A model generated the notes under the pieces. The model searched no databases and was not told the DNA's origin. It saw only the letters and a list, made by a program, of their open reading frames with translations. Of a stretch of DNA of 57,787 nucleotides, positions 17,603 to 28,201 are shown piece after piece (the first letter of the stretch is position 1; each line of letters opens with the position of its first letter). A program made the translations under genes and the position numbers. This DNA is from Vibrio furnissii CIP 102972 (lineage in GTDB: Bacteria > Pseudomonadota > Gammaproteobacteria > Enterobacterales > Vibrionaceae), in the NCBI RefSeq assembly GCF_000176175.1, contig NZ_ACZP01000007.1, positions 1 to 57,787 on the forward strand, in the 5' to 3' direction.

Positions 17603-18169
17603 TTATAAGAATTCGTGCAAGAGCTGGTCAGTTTCATAGAGGGGTAGCCCAACCACGGCGTAGTAGCTACCTTCAATTCTTGTTACAAATCGTCCACCCA
17701 ATCCTTGAATGCCATAACTGCCAGCTTTATCGCAAGGTTCGCCGCTTTGCCAATATTGTTCGATTTCTTGTTGTGACAAGGCCTTGAACCACACCTCCGT
17801 GGTCACCACCACAGAGCGAGAATGTTGTTGTGTCGCAACGGTCACAGCCGTCATGACCTGATGACGCTGGCCCGACAAGTGTTGCAGCATGCGCTCGGCA
17901 TCTGCAAAATCGCGCGGTTTTTCCAGTACCAGCCCGTCTTGAACCACGATGGTATCTGAACCGATCACCACCACATCGGCATTGGCGAGAGCCAACCCTG
18001 CCAACGCTTTATCCCGTGATAAACGTTCGACGTACTGCGCTGCGTTTTCGTCACTTTGCTGGGATTCCTCCACATTGGGCACCAGAACCTCAAATGAATA
18101 CCCCAGTTGCGACAGTAATTCCCGGCGGCGAGGCGAACCCGATGCCAGGATCAGTTTTCGGTTAGTCAT
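17603..18169 (-). CDS. maf: Maf-family nucleoside triphosphate pyrophosphatase YhdE
   Basis: Encodes 188 aa. Maf proteins hydrolyse non-canonical or surplus nucleotides; the YhdE branch prefers dTTP/UTP. The [10 protein letters not shown] motif (about residues 10-19), VIGSDTIVV with the essential Asp (about 67-75), and [10 protein letters not shown] (about 146-155) are all present. The gene lies between mreD and rng, as in E. coli. It starts 9 bases after the mreD stop. No oddity was seen. Confidence 0.95.
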   Translation of the reverse strand: MTNRKLILASGSPRRRELLSQLGYSFEVLVPNVEESQQSDENAAQYVERLSRDKALAGLALANADVVVIGSDTIVVQDGLVLEKPRDFADAERMLQHLSGQRHQVMTAVTVATQQHSRSVVVTTEVWFKALSQQEIEQYWQSGEPCDKAGSYGIQGLGGRFVTRIEGSYYAVVGLPLYETDQLLHEFL

Positions 18170-18178
18170 GGTCGGCCA

Positions 18179-18667
18179 TCATTTCACGTGCCAGTGGCGC
18201 CGTACACGACGCAGCAATAAAAACATCCATGGCCAAAGTATACAGCTAATCAAGCCACTCCAGAGTGATAAAGGATTGAATGTCACATCTTGAATCAAAT
18301 ATTCGCCGAAGAAGATCAGCACTTCGAGTGCCATCGACAACAACGCAATCACGATCGCTTGCTGCCACAACGCCATGTTGCGCAGCACCAAAAAGTTCAT
18401 CGCCACGATGTAGACCACAATCGCCATCATCATGCCGCGAATGCCGAGCGTCGAACCGAGCAGCAAATCCCACAGCAAACCCATGACCAGCGCCGTCCCG
18501 ACGTTGACACGATGCGGCAGCGCCAGCACCCAGTAACAGGTCACCAACAGCAACCAAGACGGGCGCAGTAAATCGAGGGAGCCCGGCCAAGGAATGGTTT
18601 GCAAGACTAACGCGAAAAAGAAGGAGGCCCAGATGACCAAACGGCCGGCCCAATCATTATTGGCCAT
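18179..18667 (-). CDS. mreD: Rod shape-determining protein MreD
   Basis: Encodes 162 aa, all helices: about five membrane spans starting with RLVIWASFFFALVLQTIPWP. MreD is the membrane partner of MreC in the elongasome. Two starts are possible: 18676 and 18667. GGGG nine bases ahead of 18667 and the resulting 162 aa (the E. coli length) favour the shorter form. Either start overlaps the mreC 3' end (stop at 18657), indicating translational coupling. Confidence 0.93.
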   Translation of the reverse strand: MANNDWAGRLVIWASFFFALVLQTIPWPGSLDLLRPSWLLLVTCYWVLALPHRVNVGTALVMGLLWDLLLGSTLGIRGMMMAIVVYIVAMNFLVLRNMALWQQAIVIALLSMALEVLIFFGEYLIQDVTFNPLSLWSGLISCILWPWMFLLLRRVRRHWHVK

Positions 18668-19544
18668 TGCTGACATCCCCAGTCATTGGTTGATTTTCCG
18701 CACTCATCGCTTTTTGTTGGCGATCTTCATTCGGCCAGATCAGCAGCAGATAACGCAGACGGTCAAAGTCCACCACTGGTGTGGCTTTAATGGCCGCGAA
18801 TTCGCGACGAGTGTCTTTATCGACTTCGGAAATGTAAGCCACCGGATACCCTTCTGGGTACACGCCGCCAAGGCCCGAAGTCACCAGCATGTCGCCGACT
18901 TCAATGTCGGTGCTGGTTGCGATGTGTTCGAGTTGGATTTCATCCGTCTGCCCATTGCCAGAAGCAATCACGCGAATGTCGTTACGAATGTTTTGTACCG
19001 GAATGGCGTTGTTAGGGTCAATCAGCAACAGCACGCGGCTGTTATGCGCCGCCACGAACGTGACTTGGCCCACAATGCCTTTTTCGTTGATCACCGGCTG
19101 CCCTTCGTACACGCCATCAATGCGACCTTTATCGATCACTACCTGATGACGATAAGGCGATGTATCCACCGCCATCACTTCAGTCACCACTTTCTTTTCA
19201 TCACGGACGAACGACGAGCCCAACAGCTTTCGCAAACGCTGGTTTTCTTCGCGATATTGATCCAACAAGATCAAATCACTTTTCAGCGTCAGCACATCCC
19301 GTTTGAGTGCGCGGTTCGACTCCATCAACTGCTGACGGGAATTGAAGTTTTCGTAGAAACCATCAAACATACTGCGCGGCAGGTCGGCAGCATACTGAAT
19401 GGGGGCCACTAAGCTATTGAGTAAAAAACGCACATGAGTGAATGCGCCTAAACGACTATCAGCCAGCATGAGGCTGGCTGATAAAATGACCGCGAAAAAC
19501 AGACGCAGTTGAAGAGATGGTCCACGACCAAATATTGGCTTCAT
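18657..19544 (-). CDS. mreC: Cell shape-determining protein MreC
   Basis: Encodes 295 aa. One N-terminal membrane helix (about residues 11-29, LQLRLFFAVILSASLMLAD) and a coiled-coil (about 60-110) precede two beta-barrel domains (SSFVRDEKKVVTEVMAVDTSP; later VGDMLVTSGLGGVYPEGYP). MreC is a periplasmic scaffold that links MreB to RodA and PBP2. It follows mreB after a 55-bp gap that contains a small hairpin. Confidence 0.96.
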   Translation of the reverse strand: MKPIFGRGPSLQLRLFFAVILSASLMLADSRLGAFTHVRFLLNSLVAPIQYAADLPRSMFDGFYENFNSRQQLMESNRALKRDVLTLKSDLILLDQYREENQRLRKLLGSSFVRDEKKVVTEVMAVDTSPYRHQVVIDKGRIDGVYEGQPVINEKGIVGQVTFVAAHNSRVLLLIDPNNAIPVQNIRNDIRVIASGNGQTDEIQLEHIATSTDIEVGDMLVTSGLGGVYPEGYPVAYISEVDKDTRREFAAIKATPVVDFDRLRYLLLIWPNEDRQQKAMSAENQPMTGDVSNGQ

Positions 19545-19571
19545 CTTATAACAATCCTAGAGTTGTATTCG

Positions 19572-19589
19572 GGCGCTCTTGCGAGCGCC
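19572..19589 (-). other. Hairpin between mreB and mreC
   Basis: GGCGCTC / GAGCGCC form a 7-bp stem around the 4-base loop GCAA (read on the minus strand). There is no T-run, so it probably reduces, not ends, transcription into mreC or protects the mreB mRNA. Confidence 0.5.
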
Positions 19590-19599
19590 TGACAAGCCA

Positions 19600-20782
<1,183 letters not shown>

Positions 20783-20792
20783 AAACTGCGAA

Positions 20793-23700
20793 TCATTGTC
20801 CGGTCAGGCGGGTTTCCCCACGGAAAATTACTTTGTCATTACCACGATGAATCCCAAAGGTGACCACGGCCGACGGATCCTCATCCCCTTTGTCACGCCA
20901 GTTGTACTGCAACCAAGGTTGAGCGGTATATTGCGCCCCGCAAGTCACCCCGGTTTCGCCCACTTGCGGTGAACGCGTGTCGTCACTGGCATTGCTCGTG
21001 TCATCATCGAGACGCAACCAAAAGCGGATCTGTTGGCGATCATTCACTGACTCATCCGAACTCGCTGGCTTCGCAAACAGCTTTGAGCTTTGCCCGGAGG
21101 CCACTTTTGTCCAGTTGGACGATGTATCCGCCCCCGACAAAGTAGCATTTGCGCTACTGCTGGCTTGTGACCAAACGGTTTGGCGACAAATGTAGTCATC
21201 CGGCGTGGCAAAGTGTGATCCCGAGTCATCGCTGTTGGTCACAAAGCGACCGCCCTGCCAATACTCTACGCGCAAAGGAATGTTAATCGTACTCACGGAC
21301 GTACCGCCCACATCTTTCAGCGCCATACGGCCGTATCGAATGTCCGGTTGAGTGGCAAAAGCCTTTCCGGTGTCGAGCAGCGTCGATGACGCATTCAAAT
21401 CTAAATCTGCCGACGCAAAATCGACCCCGTCGACTTTATCGGTCACACGCAAGCCAAACCCGCTTTGATAAGGACCATCGACACTGGTGGTATAAGGCGA
21501 CGCCGATTGCTGTTGTTTTAAGAACGTAAACGCATTATTGCTGCTGTTCAGGGAGAACAACGCCCCCGACCAAGCACCAACGCCTGATCCATCCCAAAAT
21601 TGCAGATCGTAATCTTGAATTCGATCGCCCAGCTCTTCTCCCTGGCTGTCAACAGCCAGCAATTTGATATCGGCAATCAAGGCTTCAGAAAAAGCACTGT
21701 AGTTGGTCGTGGCTTCATTTTGTAAATTCTGCGCTTCGACGATGAACTGGTAAGGAATGGTTTGATTCATGTACACAAAACCCGTGTGACCATCCGCATA
21801 GTCCCAATCATTGCTGATCAATGTGAGATGATCAGGTGAGAAACGGCCGATCTCGCGGTAGCCCTGATTCACCTTCATGTCCAAATAGGTACCGCTGATG
21901 TCCGCGTTCACGCGCAGTACACCCACTTCGCTCCAGCTCAACCCCGAAAACGGCAAGTACTCACTATTGCCCCCCGTGGTGTTGAGTTGTTCAAGCGTGC
22001 CATTGAACGTGCCATCATTGCCATTAGCCGGTTGCGCCACCTGATGACTGAGCACAACTAACGCCGCTAATTGACTCTCATCCGAAAAGAAGTTTTGCGC
22101 GACCGCGGAGCTGCAGTAGGCCGACGTTTCAATCGCGCTACCACCCGCTTGCGGCGAGCTGTCGTCACCGGAAGTGCTGACCCAACGCAGCGGGCGAATA
22201 TTGAGCGCAAAGGTATTCCCGGCAGCGGTAAATTTTTCGCTCGCAGCATCGGTAATATTGCCATCCATCGCATTGTTATCGGGTGAACAGATCGCAAACG
22301 TCCATGGGCGGGAATAGATAGTAAAACTGCCTTTCAGCACGCCAGAACCTTCCACTGGGCAGTCGGTCAATCCAGAGCAATCAAAACTGCTGTCGGTCAT
22401 GGTGACGGTTTGAATGCCAGAGTCTTCCATCGTCAGCTCACTACTGGCAACTCCCTGAGTAAAGCTTGGCGCAAACGTCAGGCTTCCCACTCCCGAGGTG
22501 GGTGCCACCCAATCCGATTGGATCGTCGGGGTGCCCGCGTAGTTGATATCCACCACGCCACCGTTATCATTGCACGCCAACGCTTTCAGCTCGATTGTTT
22601 GCGGTTTATTGGCAATCACATATTGATCTTCCGCCGCAAGCTTGTAGGGCACAAAGTGATACGTGCCGGACACCGAATCGCTGTCGCCTTGTGGGTTCAG
22701 AGTACCGGTAATCGTGACGGTTTGACTCGCGCTGGCACTTAAATCGAACCACAATTCCCCATTCGCATTGGCCGTGTAGCTCCCATTGCTGCCCGACCCT
22801 TTTCCTTGAACCAAGGCAAGGCGAGCAGAAGCAGGGCTTACTGAAATCGTTCCGGTAAAATCGCCCGTTGCTTGGTTATTGTTATCCACCACCTGAAACT
22901 CGAGCCGTTGATCTTCGCAAATGAGCGCGTAGGCTTCCGTGGGTTGGAGCACCAATTGATAGTCACTATCTGGCGGAGAGGTATCACACGAATTAATACC
23001 AGTCGCATTGATCCAACTTTCATCTGAAGCCCGAAAATACAAAAATGGCGTACTAATTGCCCCCGTGTAATGGAAGCGCGCAACGTTATTCGCATCGATT
23101 CCTGATGCTGAAACTTCAGGTGAAATATACCAGTTTGCAGTGACGGTAAAGTCGTTGGCATTATTGAGAATAAGACTCGAACTTTCACCATGACCAATGA
23201 TGTTCAGATCGTCCGCACTGCCCTGAGCATTGATTTGAATCGAGTTTCCCGAGACAGATATCGTATTGTAATGAAGTATGACTTTGCCATTCACTTTCAG
23301 TTGAGCATTGTTTTTGTTCAGATTTAACGCCTCAACCCAATATTCACCGGCACTCAGCATCAGCGTACTACCATTCATTCCGAAAGTGATCGATTTGTAC
23401 TCATCTGCATTTAACACCATTGGTGAATTGGCATTGTTGTCTGGAACAGTAATGGCCTGCCCATTCGTGGTAAATGTTTTTGGAAGAGGGGGATTACCTC
23501 CAAAAACAATCGCCTCAGAATCAATCGTACACATCGTTGGCGTTGTACTGCTATCCGGTGCCGAACCGCCGTAAACACAGCCGTTTCCCTCTCCCGGGTT
23601 GTTATTTGGATTATTGGAGTCAAATTGCAACGTCGCAAAAGGAATGACATAGCCATTGTCGAGATAAATCCGATTTCCTTTCCCAGAGCCCCCAGAAATA

Positions 23701-24272
23701 CTCAACGTGCTTGCCCAAGGTTTTTGCGCGCTATACCGGTTCCCTTGCAGTGGACCGGGAAAGTATTCACATTTATCGAAAGTGGGTGTAATCGGAGGTG
23801 GCGTTGCGGTATTTCCGCAAGCCACTTCATTGACGCCAACATGGGTGACTTTGACATGGACTGATTTTAGATCTCGTAAATCAGCCTCTTGATCTGCCGT
23901 GATCAATTTCCACTGCCCATCAATCAGCAAGTAGTAACTCAACAGCCCAGTCTTGTTTGTATCGTTACTCGCTTCATATTTAAGCCATACTTCATAGCTG
24001 CCGTTTTCCTGAGTGATGCCATCGCGAATTACAGGAGAGGACACGGTACTGTCATTGCTCCACAAAGGTACCGTGGCTTTGGTGTCGCTGCCGACCCCCT
24101 TTAGCGCATTGACGGTTTCTTTGAGATTGGCACGATCGATTGAAAAATTAATCCCGAAATCGCTTGTCGAGGTTAAGTTATCGCACGTCGCAGCATCGTA
24201 TGCAGCATAGCTCATCGAAGACCACAACAAAGCCCCGAGAAGCACGAATAAAACACGGCAACATTGGCTCAT
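20793..24272 (-). CDS. mshQ: MSHA biogenesis protein MshQ
   Basis: Encodes 1159 aa. It is a large exported protein: signal peptide through MSQCCRVLFVLLGALLWSSM to a likely cut after SYAA (about residue 23). The rest is beta-rich, with paired cysteines and an invasin/Ig-like middle region (FTGTISVSPASARLALVQGKG). The C-terminal third has the DUF6701 character of MshQ. The protein is thought to be a pilus-tip or assembly accessory part; its exact role is not settled. The open frame extends 33 codons upstream into mshP, but the start at 24272 follows AAGGAG and gives the signal peptide. The mshP stop is 4 bases before it. It is the last msh gene. Confidence 0.9.
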   Translation of the reverse strand: MSQCCRVLFVLLGALLWSSMSYAAYDAATCDNLTSTSDFGINFSIDRANLKETVNALKGVGSDTKATVPLWSNDSTVSSPVIRDGITQENGSYEVWLKYEASNDTNKTGLLSYYLLIDGQWKLITADQEADLRDLKSVHVKVTHVGVNEVACGNTATPPPITPTFDKCEYFPGPLQGNRYSAQKPWASTLSISGGSGKGNRIYLDNGYVIPFATLQFDSNNPNNNPGEGNGCVYGGSAPDSSTTPTMCTIDSEAIVFGGNPPLPKTFTTNGQAITVPDNNANSPMVLNADEYKSITFGMNGSTLMLSAGEYWVEALNLNKNNAQLKVNGKVILHYNTISVSGNSIQINAQGSADDLNIIGHGESSSLILNNANDFTVTANWYISPEVSASGIDANNVARFHYTGAISTPFLYFRASDESWINATGINSCDTSPPDSDYQLVLQPTEAYALICEDQRLEFQVVDNNNQATGDFTGTISVSPASARLALVQGKGSGSNGSYTANANGELWFDLSASASQTVTITGTLNPQGDSDSVSGTYHFVPYKLAAEDQYVIANKPQTIELKALACNDNGGVVDINYAGTPTIQSDWVAPTSGVGSLTFAPSFTQGVASSELTMEDSGIQTVTMTDSSFDCSGLTDCPVEGSGVLKGSFTIYSRPWTFAICSPDNNAMDGNITDAASEKFTAAGNTFALNIRPLRWVSTSGDDSSPQAGGSAIETSAYCSSAVAQNFFSDESQLAALVVLSHQVAQPANGNDGTFNGTLEQLNTTGGNSEYLPFSGLSWSEVGVLRVNADISGTYLDMKVNQGYREIGRFSPDHLTLISNDWDYADGHTGFVYMNQTIPYQFIVEAQNLQNEATTNYSAFSEALIADIKLLAVDSQGEELGDRIQDYDLQFWDGSGVGAWSGALFSLNSSNNAFTFLKQQQSASPYTTSVDGPYQSGFGLRVTDKVDGVDFASADLDLNASSTLLDTGKAFATQPDIRYGRMALKDVGGTSVSTINIPLRVEYWQGGRFVTNSDDSGSHFATPDDYICRQTVWSQASSSANATLSGADTSSNWTKVASGQSSKLFAKPASSDESVNDRQQIRFWLRLDDDTSNASDDTRSPQVGETGVTCGAQYTAQPWLQYNWRDKGDEDPSAVVTFGIHRGNDKVIFRGETRLTGQ

Positions 24273-24276
24273 CACG

Positions 24277-24705
24277 TTACTCCTTGACCAACACTTCTTG
24301 AACACGTTCGACTTGGTAGCGCCCAGAGCCGCACACCACGCGACTTTCCACTTTAAACACATCCTCATCATTTAACGTGCCGAGCGAATCGCAGGTGATC
24401 GACTCAGAACACCCCGCATATTGCGCAATCAAACGCGTTGCTGCATTTTGCACAGCATTCCAATGACTTTCACAGGTCGTACTCACAGCAGACGACGCCC
24501 CCACCGGATAGAGCTGCGTGAGTGCCAACTCATTTAAGGAATGTGCAGCAAACCACGCTTTGGTGCCCAGAAGGTCACGAGACAACGCATCTTGATTCGA
24601 CCATTCCATCCGCCCCAACGCGGCAGCAAGAAAGCCCATCACCACGATGACAAAAATCACCACGATGTACAGATTACCCGCTTGTTTTTTGATTTTAGGG
24701 AACAT
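24277..24705 (-). CDS. mshP: MSHA biogenesis protein MshP (pilin-like, GspK/PilX-type)
   Basis: Encodes 142 aa. A hydrophobic N-terminal helix (NLYIVVIFVIVVMGFLAAALG, about residues 11-31) resembles that of the pilin-like proteins. The usual processing site GF(T/S)LxE is missing, with QAGNLY instead. Four or more cysteines occupy the C-terminal half. It overlaps the mshO 3' end by 11 bases, which suggests coupling. It probably belongs to the minor pseudopilin tip complex with MshO and MshQ; this is inferred from position. Confidence 0.86.
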   Translation of the reverse strand: MFPKIKKQAGNLYIVVIFVIVVMGFLAAALGRMEWSNQDALSRDLLGTKAWFAAHSLNELALTQLYPVGASSAVSTTCESHWNAVQNAATRLIAQYAGCSESITCDSLGTLNDEDVFKVESRVVCGSGRYQVERVQEVLVKE

Positions 24706-25399
24706 TCAGCACCTGCACATCTTGTTCAAACTCACTCACCTCTCCGTTTTGCGCGAACGCCAGAGATAAATGCACCACCCCACCTCGTTGTAGCGTCGGT
24801 TCGTCATAAGTAAACGCCCCCGACGACACACTGTCCGCAACCTGGATCAAATTCCGCGTGATGGTGCTCGCGCCATAATTGAGGCAATACTCCACCCGAT
24901 GTTGATAGATGTAAAAACGCTGCGCCACCGATTGACTCGCCAATGGCGTGCTTAACGTGATGGTTTTGTCACTGCCACTCATGGCAATCGCCGCACTAGA
25001 CGTCAATTCGTCCTGATTGCTGGGGTTGATGATCATCGTCAGCCCATCAAAATTCAGTGCGTCGGTACTGCCAGACAGGTTACCCACAATAAACGACAAC
25101 TGCTTGTCATCGGCGGTATTTAGCGCATAGAAGCCTGAATAAACAATAGGATAAAACGACACACATTGTTGTGAGCTGGTATCGACAGAAATCGCAATGC
25201 TGTTGGGTACCGCGTGGCGCAGTTCACGCGTCATCTTCTCCAACACAAATGTCGCCTGGGTTTGAATGCGCTGACGAGCCACGGTATCGGCGTAACCACG
25301 GCTGCCCAACTCGACAAACCCAGCGATGCCAAGCACTAAAATGGAACCGACAATGATGGTGAGGATCATTTCAATCAGGGTAAAGCCACGGGTACGCAT
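24695..25399 (-). CDS. mshO: MSHA minor pilin-like protein MshO
   Basis: Encodes 234 aa. It starts with a short prepilin leader, MRTRG, then FTLIEMILTIIVGSILVLG, with the +5 Glu and the hydrophobic helix of a type IV prepilin. A GspJ/PilW-like part follows. Its start overlaps the mshD stop by one base (both at 25399). The function is a minor pilin or pilus initiation part. Confidence 0.9.
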   Translation of the reverse strand: MRTRGFTLIEMILTIIVGSILVLGIAGFVELGSRGYADTVARQRIQTQATFVLEKMTRELRHAVPNSIAISVDTSSQQCVSFYPIVYSGFYALNTADDKQLSFIVGNLSGSTDALNFDGLTMIINPSNQDELTSSAAIAMSGSDKTITLSTPLASQSVAQRFYIYQHRVEYCLNYGASTITRNLIQVADSVSSGAFTYDEPTLQRGGVVHLSLAFAQNGEVSEFEQDVQVLNVP

Positions 25400-25956
25400 C
25401 AGTAATTCCCCCGATAGGCAACGAAGGAATAGCGGCCGTAACGACCGGTATCCACCACCAGCTCAACTCGTTTCATGTCGGTGATCGAGGTCACCGGTTG
25501 AAAATCGCTATTCACATAGGTGACGTCAACGAACACGGTGAAATGGCGGTAATTCGGTGCGATGTTTTCGCCCAAAATATTGGTTAATGACTGCGTACGG
25601 GTGACTGAACCACAATCAGCAGCACGGTCGCCGTACCAGCAGCCAATATAGTCATCGACATCGTTAAACTGGGCGGGAGAGCTTTCTCCCTCAGGCCCAA
25701 GCACCGATGAACACGTTGTTGACGCTTCACCACACCGAATGGCGCCGCCATCAAAATCACTGTTGTCATCAAACCCACGTGCCAAAATCTGGCTCATCAA
25801 GCTTTGGCCCAAATGGGCAGCGCGCGTTTGGTAGTGGGGCGTCGCAGAGCGTTCCACTTGGGGATACAAGAAGCTAATCAGCACCACCATCGCCAGCCCA
25901 AGGATCACCATGGCGATAATGCTTTCGACTAAGGTAAAGCCGGTAATTCGCTTCAT
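25399..25956 (-). CDS. mshD: MSHA minor pilin-like protein MshD
   Basis: Encodes 185 aa. The prepilin leader MKRITG, then FTLVESIIAMVILGLAMVVL, carries the type IV methylation/cleavage site with Glu at +5. It resembles GspI/PilV-type minor pilins. The start at 25956 is fixed by an ATGA overlap with the mshC stop. A longer upstream frame is inside mshC. Confidence 0.91.
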   Translation of the reverse strand: MKRITGFTLVESIIAMVILGLAMVVLISFLYPQVERSATPHYQTRAAHLGQSLMSQILARGFDDNSDFDGGAIRCGEASTTCSSVLGPEGESSPAQFNDVDDYIGCWYGDRAADCGSVTRTQSLTNILGENIAPNYRHFTVFVDVTYVNSDFQPVTSITDMKRVELVVDTGRYGRYSFVAYRGNY

Positions 25957-26459
25957 AAGCAGGCGCCTCTTGCGACGTAACCTTGCGCGTTGATGCACAC
26001 CGAAGCGGTGCTATCGGGCGCCGAAATGGTCACCGTCACTCCGGCGGCGGCATTACCTTGGGGGTTGCCCAGTAAGTTAAACTGCACGCGCTGATTGGTG
26101 AGTGTCACGGAAGAAGAGAAGGATAGATTGTTGCCGCGCAGCACATCGCTGCGGCTGTCGTCATTCGCAGCACTGCATGCCGACACGGAGCCGAGACAAC
26201 TTGCCGTGATGGCGAGGGTGAAATAGTTGTCGGCATCGGCAACCGCCGACAATGCGGTGTCCGACAAATTCGATTGCATGCGGCTCACTTGAATCTGGCG
26301 AATGATCGAGATGGCCTGCTCTTGAGCAGCGAATGCGGAAAAACTGGACACACCGATAAAGCGGCTGGCGGCGTAAGCCGACAAAATGGCGACCAGCACA
26401 ATCACGACAATCAGCTCGACTAAGGTGAAACCGCCTGCTTTTCGTGTGTATGCTCGCAT
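25953..26459 (-). CDS. mshC: MSHA minor pilin-like protein MshC
   Basis: Encodes 168 aa. The leader MRAYTRKAGG precedes FTLVELIVVIVLVAILSAYA, a canonical class IV-A prepilin signal with +5 Glu. Several cysteines in the C-terminal part suggest disulfides. It lies after mshA and an intercistronic hairpin, and overlaps mshD by four bases. Confidence 0.92.
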   Translation of the reverse strand: MRAYTRKAGGFTLVELIVVIVLVAILSAYAASRFIGVSSFSAFAAQEQAISIIRQIQVSRMQSNLSDTALSAVADADNYFTLAITASCLGSVSACSAANDDSRSDVLRGNNLSFSSSVTLTNQRVQFNLLGNPQGNAAAGVTVTISAPDSTASVCINAQGYVARGACL

Positions 26460-26552
26460 CGCTATCTCGGCTCGAAAGAAGGAAAAGGAGTGTAACCAAC
26501 TCGCCCACCAAGCAACAGGCCATGGGCGAACTTCAGTCTAATCTGACAGAGC

Positions 26553-26579
26553 ATAAAGGCCAGCAACGCTGGCCTTTAT
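26553..26579 (-). other. Hairpin between mshA and mshC (partial terminator)
   Basis: ATAAAGGCCAGC / GCTGGCCTTTAT form a 12-bp perfect stem with a 3-base loop. On the minus strand the T-run is only three long and broken by A. It should shelter the abundant mshA mRNA and lower expression of mshC and later genes. Confidence 0.7.
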
Positions 26580-26587
26580 TTTGTCAA

Positions 26588-27058
26588 TTAACAACCACCT
26601 GAATATACGGCAGTAGTCGCCTCTGCAGTACTTGTCGCTTGCGTGTAAGTCACATTACATCCTGTAGTCTCTGAAACATCCCATTTAGTTGTACCTTTAA
26701 ATGAGTATTGAGCAGTGCCCGCAGTCGCAGAATCATTGCTATCCCAATCCGCATCCAAGCCTTTCACAGCAGCAGTAATGCCTGCAGATGTTGCGGCAGG
26801 ATAGCCATAGATAGTGGCGATCGTTACATCACCAGCTGTAATTGAACCACTATCGCTTGCATCCACACCTGCAACCGCAGCTTTACCGTACACAATCCCC
26901 GCTGCACCATCGATCGCGCCTTTCAGGCCTTGCAGTGAAGCTTTGCGCGCATCATCTTGCAGGTTAAGGAAACGTGGGGCCGCAGTCACTGCGAGAATAC
27001 CCAGAATTACGATAACCACTACCAATTCGATAAGGGTAAAACCGCCTTGTTTTTTCAT
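26588..27058 (-). CDS. mshA: Major MSHA pilin MshA
   Basis: Encodes 156 aa. The major subunit of the mannose-sensitive haemagglutinin type IV pilus. The leader MKKQGG is followed by [20 protein letters not shown], a canonical prepilin helix with +5 Glu. The C-terminal disulfide pair is GCNVTYTQ and the last residue of YSGGC. The start at 27058 is preceded by a purine-rich GAGAGAG, and an in-frame 19-codon extension is unlikely. It follows mshB by 34 bases. Small, Ala/Thr/Gly-rich body as for the family. Confidence 0.95.
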   Translation of the reverse strand: MKKQGGFTLIELVVVIVILGILAVTAAPRFLNLQDDARKASLQGLKGAIDGAAGIVYGKAAVAGVDASDSGSITAGDVTIATIYGYPAATSAGITAAVKGLDADWDSNDSATAGTAQYSFKGTTKWDVSETTGCNVTYTQATSTAEATTAVYSGGC

Positions 27059-27092
27059 TATGACTCTCTCTCTTAGCTCAACATATAATGAA

Positions 27093-27668
27093 TTATTGCA
27101 ATGTGACCGTGACACGGCCCGTCTTTACTTCATACACAAACTGGTGAGCGCTTTTCCCTTCCTGCTGCACATACGTGCACGTCCAGTTGCCCCCATCCGC
27201 CTGAGCAGAATACTTGATATTGGAATTGCTGCTGGCATTGCTCACCGTATCAACCGCCGGTGGGTTTTGCAGCAGATTTTCCATTAAATCGATGCAGTTT
27301 TGATCACTCAAACTGCTCGGAAAACTTGCGTTGTCGCGATTGAGCGCAACCGGATACCCATCGCGAAAATCCGTATCCGCTCCGCTGCTATCCTGAGAAC
27401 GCGTCAGCCAAAAATCAACGCCGTCATAATTCACGGTGTTGTAGCGCTCGGCGCCGACTACCACGGAAGGACGCGCTTTCGCCTCCCATTGCGCTCGCGC
27501 AGATAGTATACCAGTTGCATAACCACCTGCGACACCTTCAATACTGGCTTTTTTAGCTTCGTCGGTCACATCCAGAAAACGCGGTAATGCCGCCACCGCC
27601 AACAGGCCGACGACCACAATCACGATCACCAATTCCACGAGGGAAAAGCCCGACTGTTTTTTGTACAT
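27093..27668 (-). CDS. mshB: MSHA pilin-like protein MshB
   Basis: Encodes 191 aa. The leader MYKKQSG precedes [20 protein letters not shown], giving a prepilin-type helix with +5 Glu. It resembles MshA over the first 60 residues ([24 protein letters not shown]), so the two are paralogs. It begins the structural half of the locus, directly behind its own promoter-like sequence. The start at 27668 follows AGGA. Confidence 0.93.
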   Translation of the reverse strand: MYKKQSGFSLVELVIVIVVVGLLAVAALPRFLDVTDEAKKASIEGVAGGYATGILSARAQWEAKARPSVVVGAERYNTVNYDGVDFWLTRSQDSSGADTDFRDGYPVALNRDNASFPSSLSDQNCIDLMENLLQNPPAVDTVSNASSNSNIKYSAQADGGNWTCTYVQQEGKSAHQFVYEVKTGRVTVTLQ

Positions 27669-27700
27669 CTCACATCCTACCACATTCATTAACGCTGCCT

Positions 27701-27706
27701 ATTATA
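27701..27706 (-). promoter_or_regulatory. -10 element upstream of mshB
   Basis: The minus strand reads TATAAT 33 bases before the mshB start. No good -35 was seen (best ATGTTT at 17 bp spacing). A promoter before mshB fits the two-operon organisation reported for the V. cholerae msh locus. Confidence 0.55.
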
Positions 27707-27752
27707 AGCGGAACATTGCGAACAAACATCTGCTGAACGTCAAATAATTGGA

Positions 27753-28199
27753 TTACGTCGAAGGGATGACGGACGATGTAAACCTATTGTTTTGTAAAAT
27801 AATTTTGATTGACCGATGTGCGTAAAAATCGAAATAACACATGTAACCATCGCTTAGATTTTCACCATGAATCATCGGCGCAATATTGAGAATTTTTTCA
27901 TCCGGGTAAAGCCATTGCAACAAGCGACCACAATCAATATTGTCATCTTGTCGAGGGAACACCCATCCCGTCGGCGAAAACGTCAATCGTTGTCCATCAA
28001 ACGCCATTTCATCAGGGCTTCCCCGCAGCAACCATTCTTGCTTGTAGACATTTGCGCGCTCAATGATACGTTGATTGGCCACCGTCATCGCGGTTGCATC
28101 CAGCTCCCGATTAATCGGCTGCCACGCCATCAGCAAGACGGCAATCAGGCTCAACACCACCAGTGCCCAGAGGATCAAACGCGAACGTTCAGCCCCCAT
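27753..28199 (-). CDS. mshF: MSHA biogenesis protein MshF
   Basis: Encodes 148 aa. One N-terminal membrane helix (SRLILWALVVLSLIAVLLMAW, about residues 5-25) with a periplasmic domain of about 115 residues (VANQRIIERANVYKQEW). There is no prepilin site. Two cysteines (DCGRLLQWL and YMCYFDF) may form a disulfide. Its start is 2 bases after the mshG stop. Function is unproven; it ends the secretory half of the locus. Confidence 0.87.
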   Translation of the reverse strand: MGAERSRLILWALVVLSLIAVLLMAWQPINRELDATAMTVANQRIIERANVYKQEWLLRGSPDEMAFDGQRLTFSPTGWVFPRQDDNIDCGRLLQWLYPDEKILNIAPMIHGENLSDGYMCYFDFYAHRSIKIILQNNRFTSSVIPST

Positions 28200-28201
28200 G
28201 A

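Noticed and set aside
20793..24272. Possible phage or mobile insertion because mshQ is large and repetitive in beta structure
   Set aside because: It sits at the normal end of the msh operon, has the expected start and signal peptide, and shows no integrase, repeat or tRNA scar.
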